Source: Chloroflexota bacterium (GTDB lineage: Bacteria > Chloroflexota > Dehalococcoidia > JACQUA01). From it: DNA of 49,540 nucleotides. A model generated the notes under the pieces. It had not been told where the DNA came from, searched no databases, and saw only the letters and a list, made by a program, of their open reading frames with translations. The stretch lies in contig JACQUA010000335.1 of NCBI GenBank assembly GCA_016210565.1, positions 1 through 49,540 on the forward strand, read 5' to 3'. How positions within the stretch are numbered: position 1 is the first letter of the stretch; every line of letters begins with the position of its first letter. The translations under genes were made by a program, and so were the position numbers. Below are positions 32,800-43,700 of the stretch, piece by piece.

Positions 32800-35616
32800 T
32801 CACCGCTGCTCCGGCAGTAGAATCACGATAGAAAGCACATCCACCGGTAAGATCGCCTCTACCGATATTCGGTTGCCCCTAATCGTCCTTCTCAATCGTT
32901 CATAGGAGCCCAGCAGTTGTCCTGCTCTCTGCTTTACCCTGAATTCGATCTCCGGTTTAAGCTCGGCGAAAGCTCCCACCAGGGCGTTTATCGCAGCCGC
33001 TTTTTCTGTCGTTGATATGTTCGCGCAGGGCTGGGTAGTTAGAAGGACCTTCTCCGCCTCTTCTTTGTTCAGCCATTTCCTGGCGCCGCTATCGGCCTCA
33101 AACCCGGTCAGAAGACACTCCTCTGCGAGTGAAGTGATGCCGGCCTGCGCTTCTTGAACGGCAAACCTCAGGCGGAGCAAAAGAAGCGTTGTCCGTCTGG
33201 TGACCTCACGACAAATGACCACCCCACTCCTCGCCCCCAGACTCCTGCTGCCAGACGGGTCGAAAGCGGAATCTAAGACATACTCAGCCAGGGCGCTAAC
33301 GAGCGGATGATTGCGAGAAACGAAAACGGTTCCTTCCGGGGCGGGTTGTTCGAAGGCTAGCTTTGCGTGGCTGTCCACCGTAACCCGGGATATAAACCCC
33401 TGAGCCAGGTTGTCCAGGTTCAAAGCCAAGACGCCCGGCCCTGTTTGGTTAGCCGGGCTGTTTAGCCGCTGACAGGCATTCATGACGAACCTTCTCACAA
33501 AAGCAGGGTCACCCAAAACGGAATCAGCGGCCTTCAATTCGGGCTCGACCTCGGCGGGCTTCAAGGCGTGCTGGGCGAAAACGCTGCGGCTTATCTTTTC
33601 CCGCTCCGCGGCGGCATCCCATTTCCTGTGGGCGTCGGCCAGGGCAGGCACCTCGCCCTGGTCTAACAGGCTAAGCTGGTACCCACCGTCCGCTGTCATA
33701 AACAGGGCTTTGAGCACGGTCTCCATTATGCTTTCGCTGTCCACCGGTATTGGCACTGTCACTCCCAGCTTGGTGCGGATCTCACGAGCCTTGCGGAGAA
33801 GCACCTTAAACACCGTGCCGTCTATAGGATTATTAGAACCATAGAGAAGAATCGTCCTGACCTGTTTGGACGTTTGGCCGAACCTGTCGACGCGCCCTTC
33901 GCGCTGGTCCAGCCGGTTGGGGTTCCACGGCAAATCGTAGTGTAAAACGGCGTTAAAACCATCCTGAAGGTTTATCCCCTCGCTGAGGCAGTCAGTGGCC
34001 ACCAGCACTCGACGGGGAAACCTACTTATCTCGGCGACTTTGGTCTTTCGATCATCTTCGTGGTCGTCGCCCGTAACGCAGGCAACCTGCAGGCCGTTGA
34101 AGTCCCTGGCCAAGCGCCCGCTCAATTCCCGGGCGACGTATTCGGCGGTTTCGATGAAACGGCAAAAAACTATCGGTTTGAATCCGTCGCGCAGCAATCC
34201 GGCAATTCTGGCGGCAGCCTCTTTGATTTTTGTGTCGGCGTCACCCTTGAGGGACTCAGCCTTCCTGGTGAAATCACGAAGGCGGCGTTTTTCACTCTCC
34301 GAGAAAGTGTATTCCCCTTGATCCACGGCATACGTCGGCAGCACGTCCATGACTTTCTCCGCCTCGGTTGGGTCCAATATGCTGGCGGAGTAATAGTCGT
34401 CTCCCACGGTATCTTCCGAGACCTTGTCCATTCTCGTCTGAAGGGCGGCCACGGCCGCCGCCGGGCTGGACATCACGCACCGCAGTAGTGCCAGGGCTGT
34501 CCAGTATCGAACTCTCCGCCGTGTGCCGGTGCTGCTTTCGGCCGATGCCACGAGTTCTCCGGCAAACTTGTACAAATCCCTGAACAGAGCTTCGTATTCA
34601 GGGGAAAGAGCAAACGTAGCTTCGACTGGCACCCGTTCGGGGAACTGTGTTTCCGCACCCATCCACTTCACGACATCGCCGCGCCGCCTCTGGACGAAAT
34701 GGCGCGCCAGTTCAGCCCGGGTGCCGGGATCGGGGCTGTTCATGTCTATTTGAGCAAACCCGGGTTTTATGAAGCCAAGCAAGGACAAGAACGATTCTTC
34801 GATGCCGCTGTGCGGCGTCGCCGTCACCAGCAAAATATGTTTGGACTCGTTCTTTGCCAGGTCTGATATCAGGTGGTGGCGCTGCTGCTGCGCTGTCGCC
34901 GCGCCTGCCGGCCTGGCGCACCCATGGGCTTCGTCAACAATGACCAACTCAGGACAATGCTGCAGGAACTGGTCGCGGTGCCGGTCGGTCTTAGCGAAGT
35001 CCACACTGACAATAATATTGGGATAGTACCCAAAGACGCTCAAGTCCTGCCTGGGTAACTCTCGTTCCAGCCGCGATAACGTGTCGGAACGTATCACTTT
35101 CGCGTCGATGCTAAACTTGTCACGAAGCTCGTCATGCCATTGGTCGCATAGGTAAGGAGGGCACAGCACCGCCATTCTTCTAACCATCCCGCGGTCAAGA
35201 AGTTCTCTGCCGATAAGGGCAGCTTCGATGGTCTTGCCTATGCCGACATCATCGGCGATGATCATCCGGACGGCGTCCAGACGGAGCGCCATCAAGAGGG
35301 GAACAAGCTGGTAGGGGCGGGGCCGGAAGGACAGGTGCCCAAAAGAACGGAAAGGTCCGGCTCCGTCTCGAATAAGGAGCCGGGCAGCGTCGCCCAGAAG
35401 CCTGGCCGCTTCAAAGTCGCCGATGTCGTTAGCGCCCGGAAGGGGGAAAGTGGCCGGCTCTATCTTCGCGGCTTCCAGGGGGAGGTAGACGCCGCAGATG
35501 TCGCTCCCTCCGCCAGTCAGCGGGCGCAGGTTCAGGAGATCAGGGTCCTCGCCGGGCGCCACGGTCCACTCCCGTCCTCGAAACTTGACCAAGGAACCAA
35601 CCGAGTAGTTACTCAA
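32800..35616 (-). CDS. SNF2-family helicase, DrmD-like
   Basis: A 938-residue superfamily 2 ATPase of the SNF2 type. The N-terminal region has a small SH3-like start (VGSLVKFRGREWTVAPGEDP, residues 6-25). Lobe 1 contains Walker A DDVGIGKTIEA (GIGKT at 125-129) and DEAH at 228-231 (LVIVDEAHGCARP), then LLVTATPHSG. Lobe 2 contains PIVFCRFIETAEYVA, VLVATDCLSEGINLQDG and HYDLPWNPNRLDQREGRVDR. About 300 C-terminal residues have no recognised domain. In class 1 DISARM the SNF2 subunit DrmD is similar in size and accompanies an adenine methylase, as here. The start overlaps the stop of the upstream 1707-residue helicase by four bases (ATGA). It is the third gene of the operon; the DrmD name is an inference from content and context. 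Confidence 0.88.
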   Translation of the reverse strand: MSNYSVGSLVKFRGREWTVAPGEDPDLLNLRPLTGGGSDICGVYLPLEAAKIEPATFPLPGANDIGDFEAARLLGDAARLLIRDGAGPFRSFGHLSFRPRPYQLVPLLMALRLDAVRMIIADDVGIGKTIEAALIGRELLDRGMVRRMAVLCPPYLCDQWHDELRDKFSIDAKVIRSDTLSRLERELPRQDLSVFGYYPNIIVSVDFAKTDRHRDQFLQHCPELVIVDEAHGCARPAGAATAQQQRHHLISDLAKNESKHILLVTATPHSGIEESFLSLLGFIKPGFAQIDMNSPDPGTRAELARHFVQRRRGDVVKWMGAETQFPERVPVEATFALSPEYEALFRDLYKFAGELVASAESSTGTRRRVRYWTALALLRCVMSSPAAAVAALQTRMDKVSEDTVGDDYYSASILDPTEAEKVMDVLPTYAVDQGEYTFSESEKRRLRDFTRKAESLKGDADTKIKEAAARIAGLLRDGFKPIVFCRFIETAEYVARELSGRLARDFNGLQVACVTGDDHEDDRKTKVAEISRFPRRVLVATDCLSEGINLQDGFNAVLHYDLPWNPNRLDQREGRVDRFGQTSKQVRTILLYGSNNPIDGTVFKVLLRKAREIRTKLGVTVPIPVDSESIMETVLKALFMTADGGYQLSLLDQGEVPALADAHRKWDAAAEREKISRSVFAQHALKPAEVEPELKAADSVLGDPAFVRRFVMNACQRLNSPANQTGPGVLALNLDNLAQGFISRVTVDSHAKLAFEQPAPEGTVFVSRNHPLVSALAEYVLDSAFDPSGSRSLGARSGVVICREVTRRTTLLLLRLRFAVQEAQAGITSLAEECLLTGFEADSGARKWLNKEEAEKVLLTTQPCANISTTEKAAAINALVGAFAELKPEIEFRVKQRAGQLLGSYERLRRTIRGNRISVEAILPVDVLSIVILLPEQR

Positions 35617-38600
35617 TTCTTTGCCTTCTTGAAAACGTCCGCGTATTGGGCAATTTGCTCCACGAAACCGGAGTCATAACGGATCACTACCAGCCGGAAC
35701 CCGCCCGACTCCAATTTGTCCCGAATTTCCTTGTCTTTGGCCTTCTGCTCGGGGCTATCGTGAACGGAACCGTCGCAGAAGACGCAAACGCTCCCGTCGT
35801 CATAGTAGAAATCCGGGCAAGACCCGTATTGGGTGAGCAGTTTTTGGGCGGCATCCGGAAGACGTAGCCCGTTCTTCCACAGGTAATCCAGGAAGTCCTT
35901 TTCCAGTTGCGACCGGTTATCTGTTTGCGCCCTGAGCCATTCGTACTGCTGGTCGTATGACCGCGGGCCGTAGCCCTTATGGGTCTTGCTGCCCGCCAGT
36001 TGCAGCAGCAGTCCCCTTATGGTGTGACGGTCAAGATCGGCGTGGTCTCGCTGGTTGCGGTAGCTGAGCAAGCATTCGTAACAAGCGGCGGAACAGGCAC
36101 CCTGGGTCTGCCTGTCCTGCCCGGTAGCCGGATCAAAGTGGCAGATATCCAGCGCGGCAGTTGCGACGCGGCTCATCGCATCCGGTTCTTCCACCAGCCG
36201 TTCCAGCACTCCAACGCCACCCTCGGCGCTCTCCCAGTAGAGTATGCCCCGGTGGTCTTTCTCGCCAATTCTTTCCGAACCTATTTCGTCTTCTTCAATC
36301 TGAAAGACGGCGGCAATCCCTTCCGCCACCGCGTATTGAAGGTTGGTCAACTCCACTTCGCTGAGCGGGCTGGTCGCCGCCGGTTTGACCAGAACGATGT
36401 TGCGGGTGTCGCCGACAAAAATCCGGACGCCGGCCCTGACGTCACTCTTTCCCACATCCAGGGCTGTATCGCCGGAGTCGTTGGTCTTCTTGCCCCAAAC
36501 GCCGCTGTTCATGTCGAGCGTGTATCCTTCGTCGGCGCTGCGGCGCCACCGGCGGTTGATACGCCACATTTGCGCCGCCGGCCCCCAGGCCAGGTTCAGA
36601 AGTGTGTTCCGAGCCGGCCCCTTGATCTCGGCCCTGACCACCCGTTCGCCCTTGTCCCCCGTGGAGAATCTGAAATGAGAGGTTATGAAGTATCCCTGCC
36701 GGAGGCGCTCTTCCTCTTCGCAGTTGATGCGCTCGGTGGGCTGGGCGCCTACCGTGGTCATCTGGAAAAGATTCATCAGGTATTCGCTGCTATCGCCGGT
36801 CAGTGGCATGGCGCACACCTGGCAAACATCGGATTGCAGCGCCGCGTCAGTGTGAAAGGCCCCGCAGCGTTTGCAGAGTTTGGCCTGTCTGAGGTGCTGG
36901 TTGACATCATCTTTGCTGAACAGGCTCCGCACCACCCGGTATTTACGTCCTTCCTGGTACAGGACATTGCGCGGGCCGAATTCAGATATGGCCAGAAAGC
37001 GCGGGCGCGAAATGAAGTTCGATTTGTCGTTGGTGGTGGACAAGAAGGCGCGAACCGGCAAACGTGGGAAGTTGTACCCCGGCAGGAATCCCTCAGCCGC
37101 CAAATAGCGATAGGGGTAAAAATCGGAGTCGTCCCGATTGACCCGGTTGAACAACAAATCCCTCTGGCGTAAGGCCTCCGCTTCACTTCGCCTAGCGTCA
37201 TCGATTTCCTTACTGCTTAGTTTCCTGGGATGGGCGGTTTTCAGCTTCTCTTGCGCCACATTCAACTGTTTTTCGGTCGCCTGGTAAAGTTCACGCCACC
37301 TCTCAAAGGCGCGATCGAATGCATTCTGAGAATCGCCGACCACCGCTCTTAGCCAGTCGTCGGAGTACCATCCGGCTGCGGTTAGGTCAGGCTGGCACTG
37401 GTTCACTATGCCCCGGCAATCAGCCAGACATTCCTGCATTCTATTCGGGCTGAGGCATATCTGCGCCGCCACGTTCGGGATAAGGGGCATATCCGGCAAT
37501 GTCGTATCCAGCAGGTTGGCTATCGAATCGCCCAGCGGGAGGCCGACCTTAGCCAGCCAGGCAGCGTGTATGTGGCCCTGGATCAACTCCTCGTTGCCCA
37601 GGTCCACTCTGGGCGGTACCACCACCCCGGCCACCATATCGGGCTGCCGGCGGAAGAAGTACTGGTCATGTCCGCTGGCGGTGGAGCAATAGGTGGTAAT
37701 GAAGGCGGGCTGCCCGGAACGGCCGGCGCGACCGCTCCGCTGGGCGTAATTGGCCGGCGTTGGCGGCACGTTTCTCAGGTTGACGGTGTTGAGATCGGCG
37801 ATGTCTATGCCCAGTTCCATCGTGGGCGAGCAGAAAAGGCACGAGAGCTGACCGTTGCGGAAGCGAACCTCTCTTTCTTGTCTATCGTCAGCGTTGGTTT
37901 GTCCCGAGTGCTCGCGTCCCTCCAGGGAACCAAGACGGGATGGCTCTTCCCTGTAGAAATCGGTGAAAAAGCGGTTTACCGCCTTTTGGAGGAACTCCTT
38001 CTGCTTGTCCTTCATGCGCACCGAACGCACCGGGTCAAATTGCGGGAGCGTGCCGTCCCCTTTGACCCATTGCATGGCCGTCACCTGTAGTTGTACCCGG
38101 AACTCCGTGCCATCAGCTTCCAGGGCCAGGTAACCGCCACGGTTCAGCACGTCAACCACCACCCGCAACATGGCTTCATACTCCTGCACGTCAAGGCTGG
38201 ACTTTAGACCCGGCCAGGCCCTGGAAGACCGCAAATACTTGCTGATAACAGCATTGGCGTTAAGGCTGAAATCGCCTGGCTGGGGCCGGGGGGACCGCCA
38301 GCCAAACCACTTACCGGAGGCCAGGATTTCGTCTGCTTCGAAGGTCCACGGCTGTTTGAGGAGCCCGACAACAGAATTCCTCAACACCTGCTGCTTATCA
38401 TCAGCTAAACACTGGGCATCCAGGGCCAGCGAACGGCGCAGGTGTTCTAGGAAATTGCGCAGTACTTTGCACCGGACGTCCGGGCCCGCCGCCGACAAGA
38501 CCGGGTTGCCCTTCCACAGCGAATCGTCGGAGCAAACATCATCTAGCCCTTCGTACTCGATCTTCAGCAGGCCGCATTGCTCCAGGTTAGGCTGCACCAC

Positions 38601-40736
38601 GCGCCAGCCGCGCCGCAGGTCGTGGTAAACCAGGTACTCGATATACCTGGTGAAGGCTTCCAGGTTCTTTTTGGGCTGTACGCCAATGTTGCCCGGGTTT
38701 TTGGCATACTTCTCCGGTGGCAACCCCAGCGCCTTTACGACCTCGATAGCGATATTGGCATGGTCCAGAAAGCCGTTATCCGGCAGGGCCCGGTAAATAG
38801 CGCGGCGCAGCAGGCCGGTCTGGACAAAATCGTTGAAATGCCCCGCCTGCAGCGAAGCATCCTGCCGGTTGTCGGTGAAGGAAAGAATCTTGCGGGCCTC
38901 GGGCTTTACCTCGGGATCGTCCTGCATGCGGGTGACGGTGGAAATAGACAGCAGGGTGGTGGCGGTGCTACGGCCTTCGCTGGAAAGCCGGGCCAGTTTG
39001 CTGAACTCCTTGTTGCGCCGGTCGTAGATGGCGCCACAGAGGGGGCAAAGCAGCAACGGCTGGAGGATGAACCAGCCAGGCGCTGCCCCGGCCGTGCCCT
39101 CTCCCGCCAGGGCGCCGTCCGGCAAAACCCAAACCCTGCCTGGCAGGGATTTGCTGTAATCCTTCCTCAGCGTATGGCCGCTCTTGGTCTGGTTGAACCA
39201 GTTCCCCGGCAGCTCCCCGATACGGTCGTCGTCCCAGACCGGCCCGCCGTCATCATCTATGACCAGATAGCCGTCCCGGACATCCTCATCCGACAAGTCC
39301 GACAGTTCTCCCGGAAGGCGCGGCTCTAGATGGTTAACGCTCTCATCATGCGTCACCTGGTAATATTCCTGGCCGCACTCCCGGCAGAAGACCAGGGGCG
39401 CCAGCAGGCGCTTCTCGCCCCCGCTCCCCGGGGCAAAGTGCTGGCCGGTGAGGGTGAGCACCCGTTTGTCCGCTGTCTCGAAAGTGGCATACACCGAGTC
39501 GCCCTGGGAGATGAACTGGTGTAAACGCACCGCAAAGACGGGGGCGCCGTCCGGATGGCGCAATTCGCCGCCGCGGTGGAGCATCAAGCGAATAATCCCT
39601 TCGCATTTCGCCGGGTTTTCACCGCTCAGCCTGGCCAGTTCCGCGGCGCCTGCCTGGAGAGAAATGGGGATGCGCCGTTTGAGGAACCCGTCTTCATCCT
39701 TCCTCAAGCCGAAGGTATTTTCTATCCAGTCGGCCAGCGGGCTGGCCATGAACCCGGCATAATTTTCCGGTATAGCCGCCTTGAGGCATTGCTTGAGGGT
39801 ATCGCCGGTGACGGCCCCCTGGTAGGCGATGGATGGTTTCAACCGTTCGTCAATGACGTTATCCGGCTTGATCGTGGTCCCGAAGATCCGGCCGGCCACC
39901 TGGGCCACAGCCGCCAGTTGCTGCTGGCGGCTGCCGCCGGCCACCATGGTGGCGCTGGTGCCGATGCAGAGCAGATTGTCATTGCCGCAGCGCTGGCGCA
40001 CCCGCCGCACCAGCATGCTTACATCCCCTCCCTGCCGTCCGGTGTAGGTGTGCAGCTCGTCCAGGACGAGGAACTCCAGGTTGGCCAGGGTGCGGTCAAC
40101 GAAGACACGTTCCGCCGGGCGGGACATCATCAGCTCGAGCATCATGTAGTTCGTCAGGAGAATGTGCGGCGGGTGCTGCTGCAGTTGCAGTCTCTTCGCC
40201 ATGTCGTCCTGTCCCGTGTACCGGCCACATTTGATAGGGCTCCGGCCGGCGCCGAGATTATTCAGCAGACGCTCGATTTCCTTCACCTGGGAATTGATCA
40301 GGGCGTTCATGGGGTAAACGATGAGCGCCCGTACCTTCTCCTGATCGGCATTGTTCTTGAGGACGTGGTCTATTATCGGTATGAGGTAGGTCAGGCTCTT
40401 GCCGGAGCCGGTGCCGGTGGTTAATATATATGATTCCTTTTTCGGGGCGGTGCGAATGGCCTTTTCCTGGTGATGGTAGAGCCGGAAGGATTGCCCCGAT
40501 TTCTGAAATATCTGCTGGCACAGGGGATGAAGCAGACCTTCGGTAACGAGTTCGTCGACGGTCTTCCCCGTTTCATAGGAAGGACTCAACTGCACCAGGG
40601 CATCGGGCCAGAGAGCGCCGCGTTGCAGTTCGTCCTTTACAAATTTCTCGATACGCTCGTCGCGGATATTGAGGAAGCCGTCCACATAGCGGTAGTAGTC
40701 GTCAATAACCTGTTTCCTCAAATCAAAAACATTCAA
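35613..40736 (-). CDS. DEAD/DEAH helicase with DUF1998/MZB region and C-terminal PD-(D/E)XK-like nuclease
   Basis: A 1707-residue protein, the core of the defence operon. RecA lobe 1: Walker A TGTGSGKS (107-114) and Walker B DELH (226-229, LVLDELHTYTGRQGGDVSML). A long insertion follows (about 300-900) with zinc-knuckle pairs CREC (near 450) and CPLC (near 565). Lobe 2: CSPTMELGIDIADLNTVNLR and the arginine-finger motif YAQRSGRAGR (near 1000). Near 1290 another Cys set (CKRCGAFH, CQVC) precedes the DUF1998/MZB region, with Cys1532, 1548, 1552 and 1555 (CSAACYECLLSYRNQ). The last 70 residues (CPDFYYDDGSVCVFCDGSVH, then RLVVIRYDS) look like a DUF559/Vsr-type PD-(D/E)XK nuclease. DISARM splits helicase (DrmA) and DUF1998 (DrmB) into two proteins; Druantia DruE is the other giant DUF1998 helicase. 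Both neighbours overlap by four bases. Confidence 0.9.
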   Translation of the reverse strand: MNVFDLRKQVIDDYYRYVDGFLNIRDERIEKFVKDELQRGALWPDALVQLSPSYETGKTVDELVTEGLLHPLCQQIFQKSGQSFRLYHHQEKAIRTAPKKESYILTTGTGSGKSLTYLIPIIDHVLKNNADQEKVRALIVYPMNALINSQVKEIERLLNNLGAGRSPIKCGRYTGQDDMAKRLQLQQHPPHILLTNYMMLELMMSRPAERVFVDRTLANLEFLVLDELHTYTGRQGGDVSMLVRRVRQRCGNDNLLCIGTSATMVAGGSRQQQLAAVAQVAGRIFGTTIKPDNVIDERLKPSIAYQGAVTGDTLKQCLKAAIPENYAGFMASPLADWIENTFGLRKDEDGFLKRRIPISLQAGAAELARLSGENPAKCEGIIRLMLHRGGELRHPDGAPVFAVRLHQFISQGDSVYATFETADKRVLTLTGQHFAPGSGGEKRLLAPLVFCRECGQEYYQVTHDESVNHLEPRLPGELSDLSDEDVRDGYLVIDDDGGPVWDDDRIGELPGNWFNQTKSGHTLRKDYSKSLPGRVWVLPDGALAGEGTAGAAPGWFILQPLLLCPLCGAIYDRRNKEFSKLARLSSEGRSTATTLLSISTVTRMQDDPEVKPEARKILSFTDNRQDASLQAGHFNDFVQTGLLRRAIYRALPDNGFLDHANIAIEVVKALGLPPEKYAKNPGNIGVQPKKNLEAFTRYIEYLVYHDLRRGWRVVQPNLEQCGLLKIEYEGLDDVCSDDSLWKGNPVLSAAGPDVRCKVLRNFLEHLRRSLALDAQCLADDKQQVLRNSVVGLLKQPWTFEADEILASGKWFGWRSPRPQPGDFSLNANAVISKYLRSSRAWPGLKSSLDVQEYEAMLRVVVDVLNRGGYLALEADGTEFRVQLQVTAMQWVKGDGTLPQFDPVRSVRMKDKQKEFLQKAVNRFFTDFYREEPSRLGSLEGREHSGQTNADDRQEREVRFRNGQLSCLFCSPTMELGIDIADLNTVNLRNVPPTPANYAQRSGRAGRSGQPAFITTYCSTASGHDQYFFRRQPDMVAGVVVPPRVDLGNEELIQGHIHAAWLAKVGLPLGDSIANLLDTTLPDMPLIPNVAAQICLSPNRMQECLADCRGIVNQCQPDLTAAGWYSDDWLRAVVGDSQNAFDRAFERWRELYQATEKQLNVAQEKLKTAHPRKLSSKEIDDARRSEAEALRQRDLLFNRVNRDDSDFYPYRYLAAEGFLPGYNFPRLPVRAFLSTTNDKSNFISRPRFLAISEFGPRNVLYQEGRKYRVVRSLFSKDDVNQHLRQAKLCKRCGAFHTDAALQSDVCQVCAMPLTGDSSEYLMNLFQMTTVGAQPTERINCEEEERLRQGYFITSHFRFSTGDKGERVVRAEIKGPARNTLLNLAWGPAAQMWRINRRWRRSADEGYTLDMNSGVWGKKTNDSGDTALDVGKSDVRAGVRIFVGDTRNIVLVKPAATSPLSEVELTNLQYAVAEGIAAVFQIEEDEIGSERIGEKDHRGILYWESAEGGVGVLERLVEEPDAMSRVATAALDICHFDPATGQDRQTQGACSAACYECLLSYRNQRDHADLDRHTIRGLLLQLAGSKTHKGYGPRSYDQQYEWLRAQTDNRSQLEKDFLDYLWKNGLRLPDAAQKLLTQYGSCPDFYYDDGSVCVFCDGSVHDSPEQKAKDKEIRDKLESGGFRLVVIRYDSGFVEQIAQYADVFKKAKN

Positions 40737-43700
40737 GCGGCGACTCCTTTGCCGAATAATTTATCCCAGGCCTCCAGGACCAGCCGCCGGGTGCGGTATT
40801 CGCCAAACAGCTTCAATTCTTTTTCCTTTAGCACCCGGAAGGTCTCCCCGGGAAACTCAGGGCCGTAGACATCCTGCGGGTCGAGGATATAACGCAATTC
40901 ATCGCGGGTCAGGCCGTAAAGGTGGGCATAATAGGCGTCAAGCTCTGCCCGAAGCAGCGCCCGCCGGTCCTCATCCCATTTGAAGGGTTCCCCATGGTAG
41001 CCCAAGTCATCGGCGAAGGACTTCAGGTCCCAGGCGGTGTAGACCAACTCTAGTACCCGTGGGGCGACGAAATCAATGTCTTTGGGCACATAATTGGCGG
41101 GTGGAAGCGTTGGCAATTGGTTGGTCACGAAATAATTGAAATTATCGCCGCCAATCTTCTGACGCGCTACAAAATCAAAAACCAGAGCATTTAGATTCGC
41201 CAAAAGGCAGCCGATCAGCGCAGGTTTTTGCCGCGAGAGAATGAAGCAGTGAATTGACTCAGTAGTTCCTGCAAGAGGGAGAATAGTAGCAAGGTGTGTT
41301 CTTTCATTTGTCGCGCTTGTCACTTTTTTCTGAACCAATAGCCACCTACACCGCCAATTCGAATCAGAAAGAGCTGACAACACAGCACCTTCATTCACCC
41401 AGTATTGAGGCTTGGCGAGAAGACATGGATTCGACTTCTCTTGATCCGGGATGATCTTTGGTTGCGCGGGCCGTCTCGTGTTAGCCATATTGACCACCAC
41501 GCTCGCTAGTCTGTGGTCATATTGATGAAACATCTTCCCTTCGTACACAGGAACACATTGTTCCTTGGCCCGCTCCTTTTCTGATGCCGAAATCAAACGC
41601 CATTTGCCGCCATAAGGATCAATCATTCGCAAAAAGCTGACGCCCCAGGGGTTCTCTCTAGTGGCCTCCTTTACCAGTACCGGCACACGCTGGTAAATCT
41701 TCTTGGTTAGCCCAGCATCCACCTTGGTTCTGAATACAGGCGTGGTACGGGTATTCGGGTTGATCAGTGCCATATCTTCGGGGGAAAGAACAAAGCGGCG
41801 CATCGGCTCGTCCAGGTGCTCAACGCGGGTGAGGAAAAAAGCGAAATTTGTTTTATCGATTATATTGTTGGAAATAGTGAATAAGCAGAACTTCATCCTG
41901 CTATCTACTGCTGGGAAGAGCTTCTCCCGATTTTCGAAATCATACAGGCTGACAAGCGCTTTGTGCGAGTTCAAATCAGCGAAGAACTGCTTGCACGTAT
42001 CGTCAGTAGCGATACCAGTGGGTACTATTATTCCCGCCCGTCCGTTTGGACTTATGATTCTGTAAGCGAGTTCAGCAAATAAAGCATAGGTATTGATATC
42101 GCCTGCCGCTGATAATGGGAATCGCTCACTGACCCGGACGAACCGGCTATCGCTTTCGTGGTCGTGTTTGCCCGATTCGAACTCCGCGGCTAGGGCGGGA
42201 TTCGTAGCTTTCAACATTTCTGTCATTCGCCCACGTTCTGCTTTTGTCTGGGCTTGCGCAATTGATGGGTCTCTAGTGGCAAAGAACTCCAGCTCCTGCA
42301 GTTTGATTCGTTCCCACGGCGGATTGCCCAGCACCACATCAAAGCCACCGTGGTAGACCACCTCGGGGAATTCCAGGGGCCAGTGGAAGAACCGGCGTTT
42401 TACTGCCAGTCCCACCGCTTGGCCTACCAGCCGCCCATCAACCCCTTGGGGACTATTCAGGAACTGCATCATCCTGCCGTGCGTGGGTATCGCCGGATCA
42501 TTGGCGTCCTTCAGGGGATAGTAAAAAGCCGCCGCCCAAATATTGGCTGCCGTCCAGTCGTTAAGCCACGCCACGCTGTCGTGCAGGTCCCGGTATTTTT
42601 CCTGCTTGAGGCGAATATCCTCGGTGGCCTTTTCCGGCAGCGCCTCTATCTCTTCCACCCGTTTCACGAAGGTAACGAAATCCGCTTTGAGCTTGCCTTC
42701 CGCGCCCAGCGTTAACGGGATCTGCCCTTTCTGCCAGGCGTTTAGCTCTTGGCGATTGAGAGCCCTTATCTGTTTAGCAACTTCCTTATCATCTCCGCTC
42801 ACCGGCTTGAAGGCGTCGTCCGGTATGCCTTCCTTCAGCCTGTCCAATTCGTCCAGGCCGACCAGGCTGTTGCCGCACCGGATACGGTGGTCAAGGAAGG
42901 TCAGCGGCAGGTCCCGGTCATGCCCTTCCAGCCAGAGGGCCACCTTGCACAGGTCCACCGCCAGGGGATTGAGGTCAATCCCGTAGATGCAGTGCTGGAT
43001 AACGTCACGCACCGCCAATCGGAACTCGTTCGGCGCCGGCTCATCCTCGCCGGAACGGGCTTTTGCTAACTCCCGGCCAATACGCCGGGCCGCGGCCAGC
43101 AGGAAGTGCCCGGAGCCGGCGGCCGGGTCGCATACTTTAATGCGCAATAGCGCCCTTTGTTTTTCTTCCGTGGTGTTGCCCGCAACAGCCATACGGTCCT
43201 GTATTACCGGTTCCAGGGCGCTCTTGATGAGCTCGGCGACCAGCTCGGGACGGGTGTAGTAGGAGCCGGTGGACTTGCGCTCGAGCCCGAACAGGAGGTC
43301 GAATTGCAGCTTACCATCCTGGGTTTGCACCACCGGATGATAGTCCAGCAGGCTTTCGTAGACGCTCCCCATTTCCTCCACGTCCAGATATCCGTAGTTG
43401 ATGCGGCGCGTCACTTTACCGTCTTTGAATAGGGACAGGTGGGCAAAACCGTTCAAAAGGTCCTGGTTGCTGAGGCTGGTGCTTTCCAGGTCTCGCATGG
43501 CGTCGGGGCCGAAAAGGTCGCCATTCAGCGGCTTCATGTGCAGTTCTTCGCTGTCTTTGGAATAGGCATAGAACCAGAAGTTCTGCTTGACGCTTTCCCA
43601 CAAGTCGGAGAAGCGGTCCATAGGGTTAACCGGGTGCTCCACCTTTTCCCTCAGACGGGAAATGCTGTAGTGCCGGGCGTATATTTTGAAGAAACGGTCG

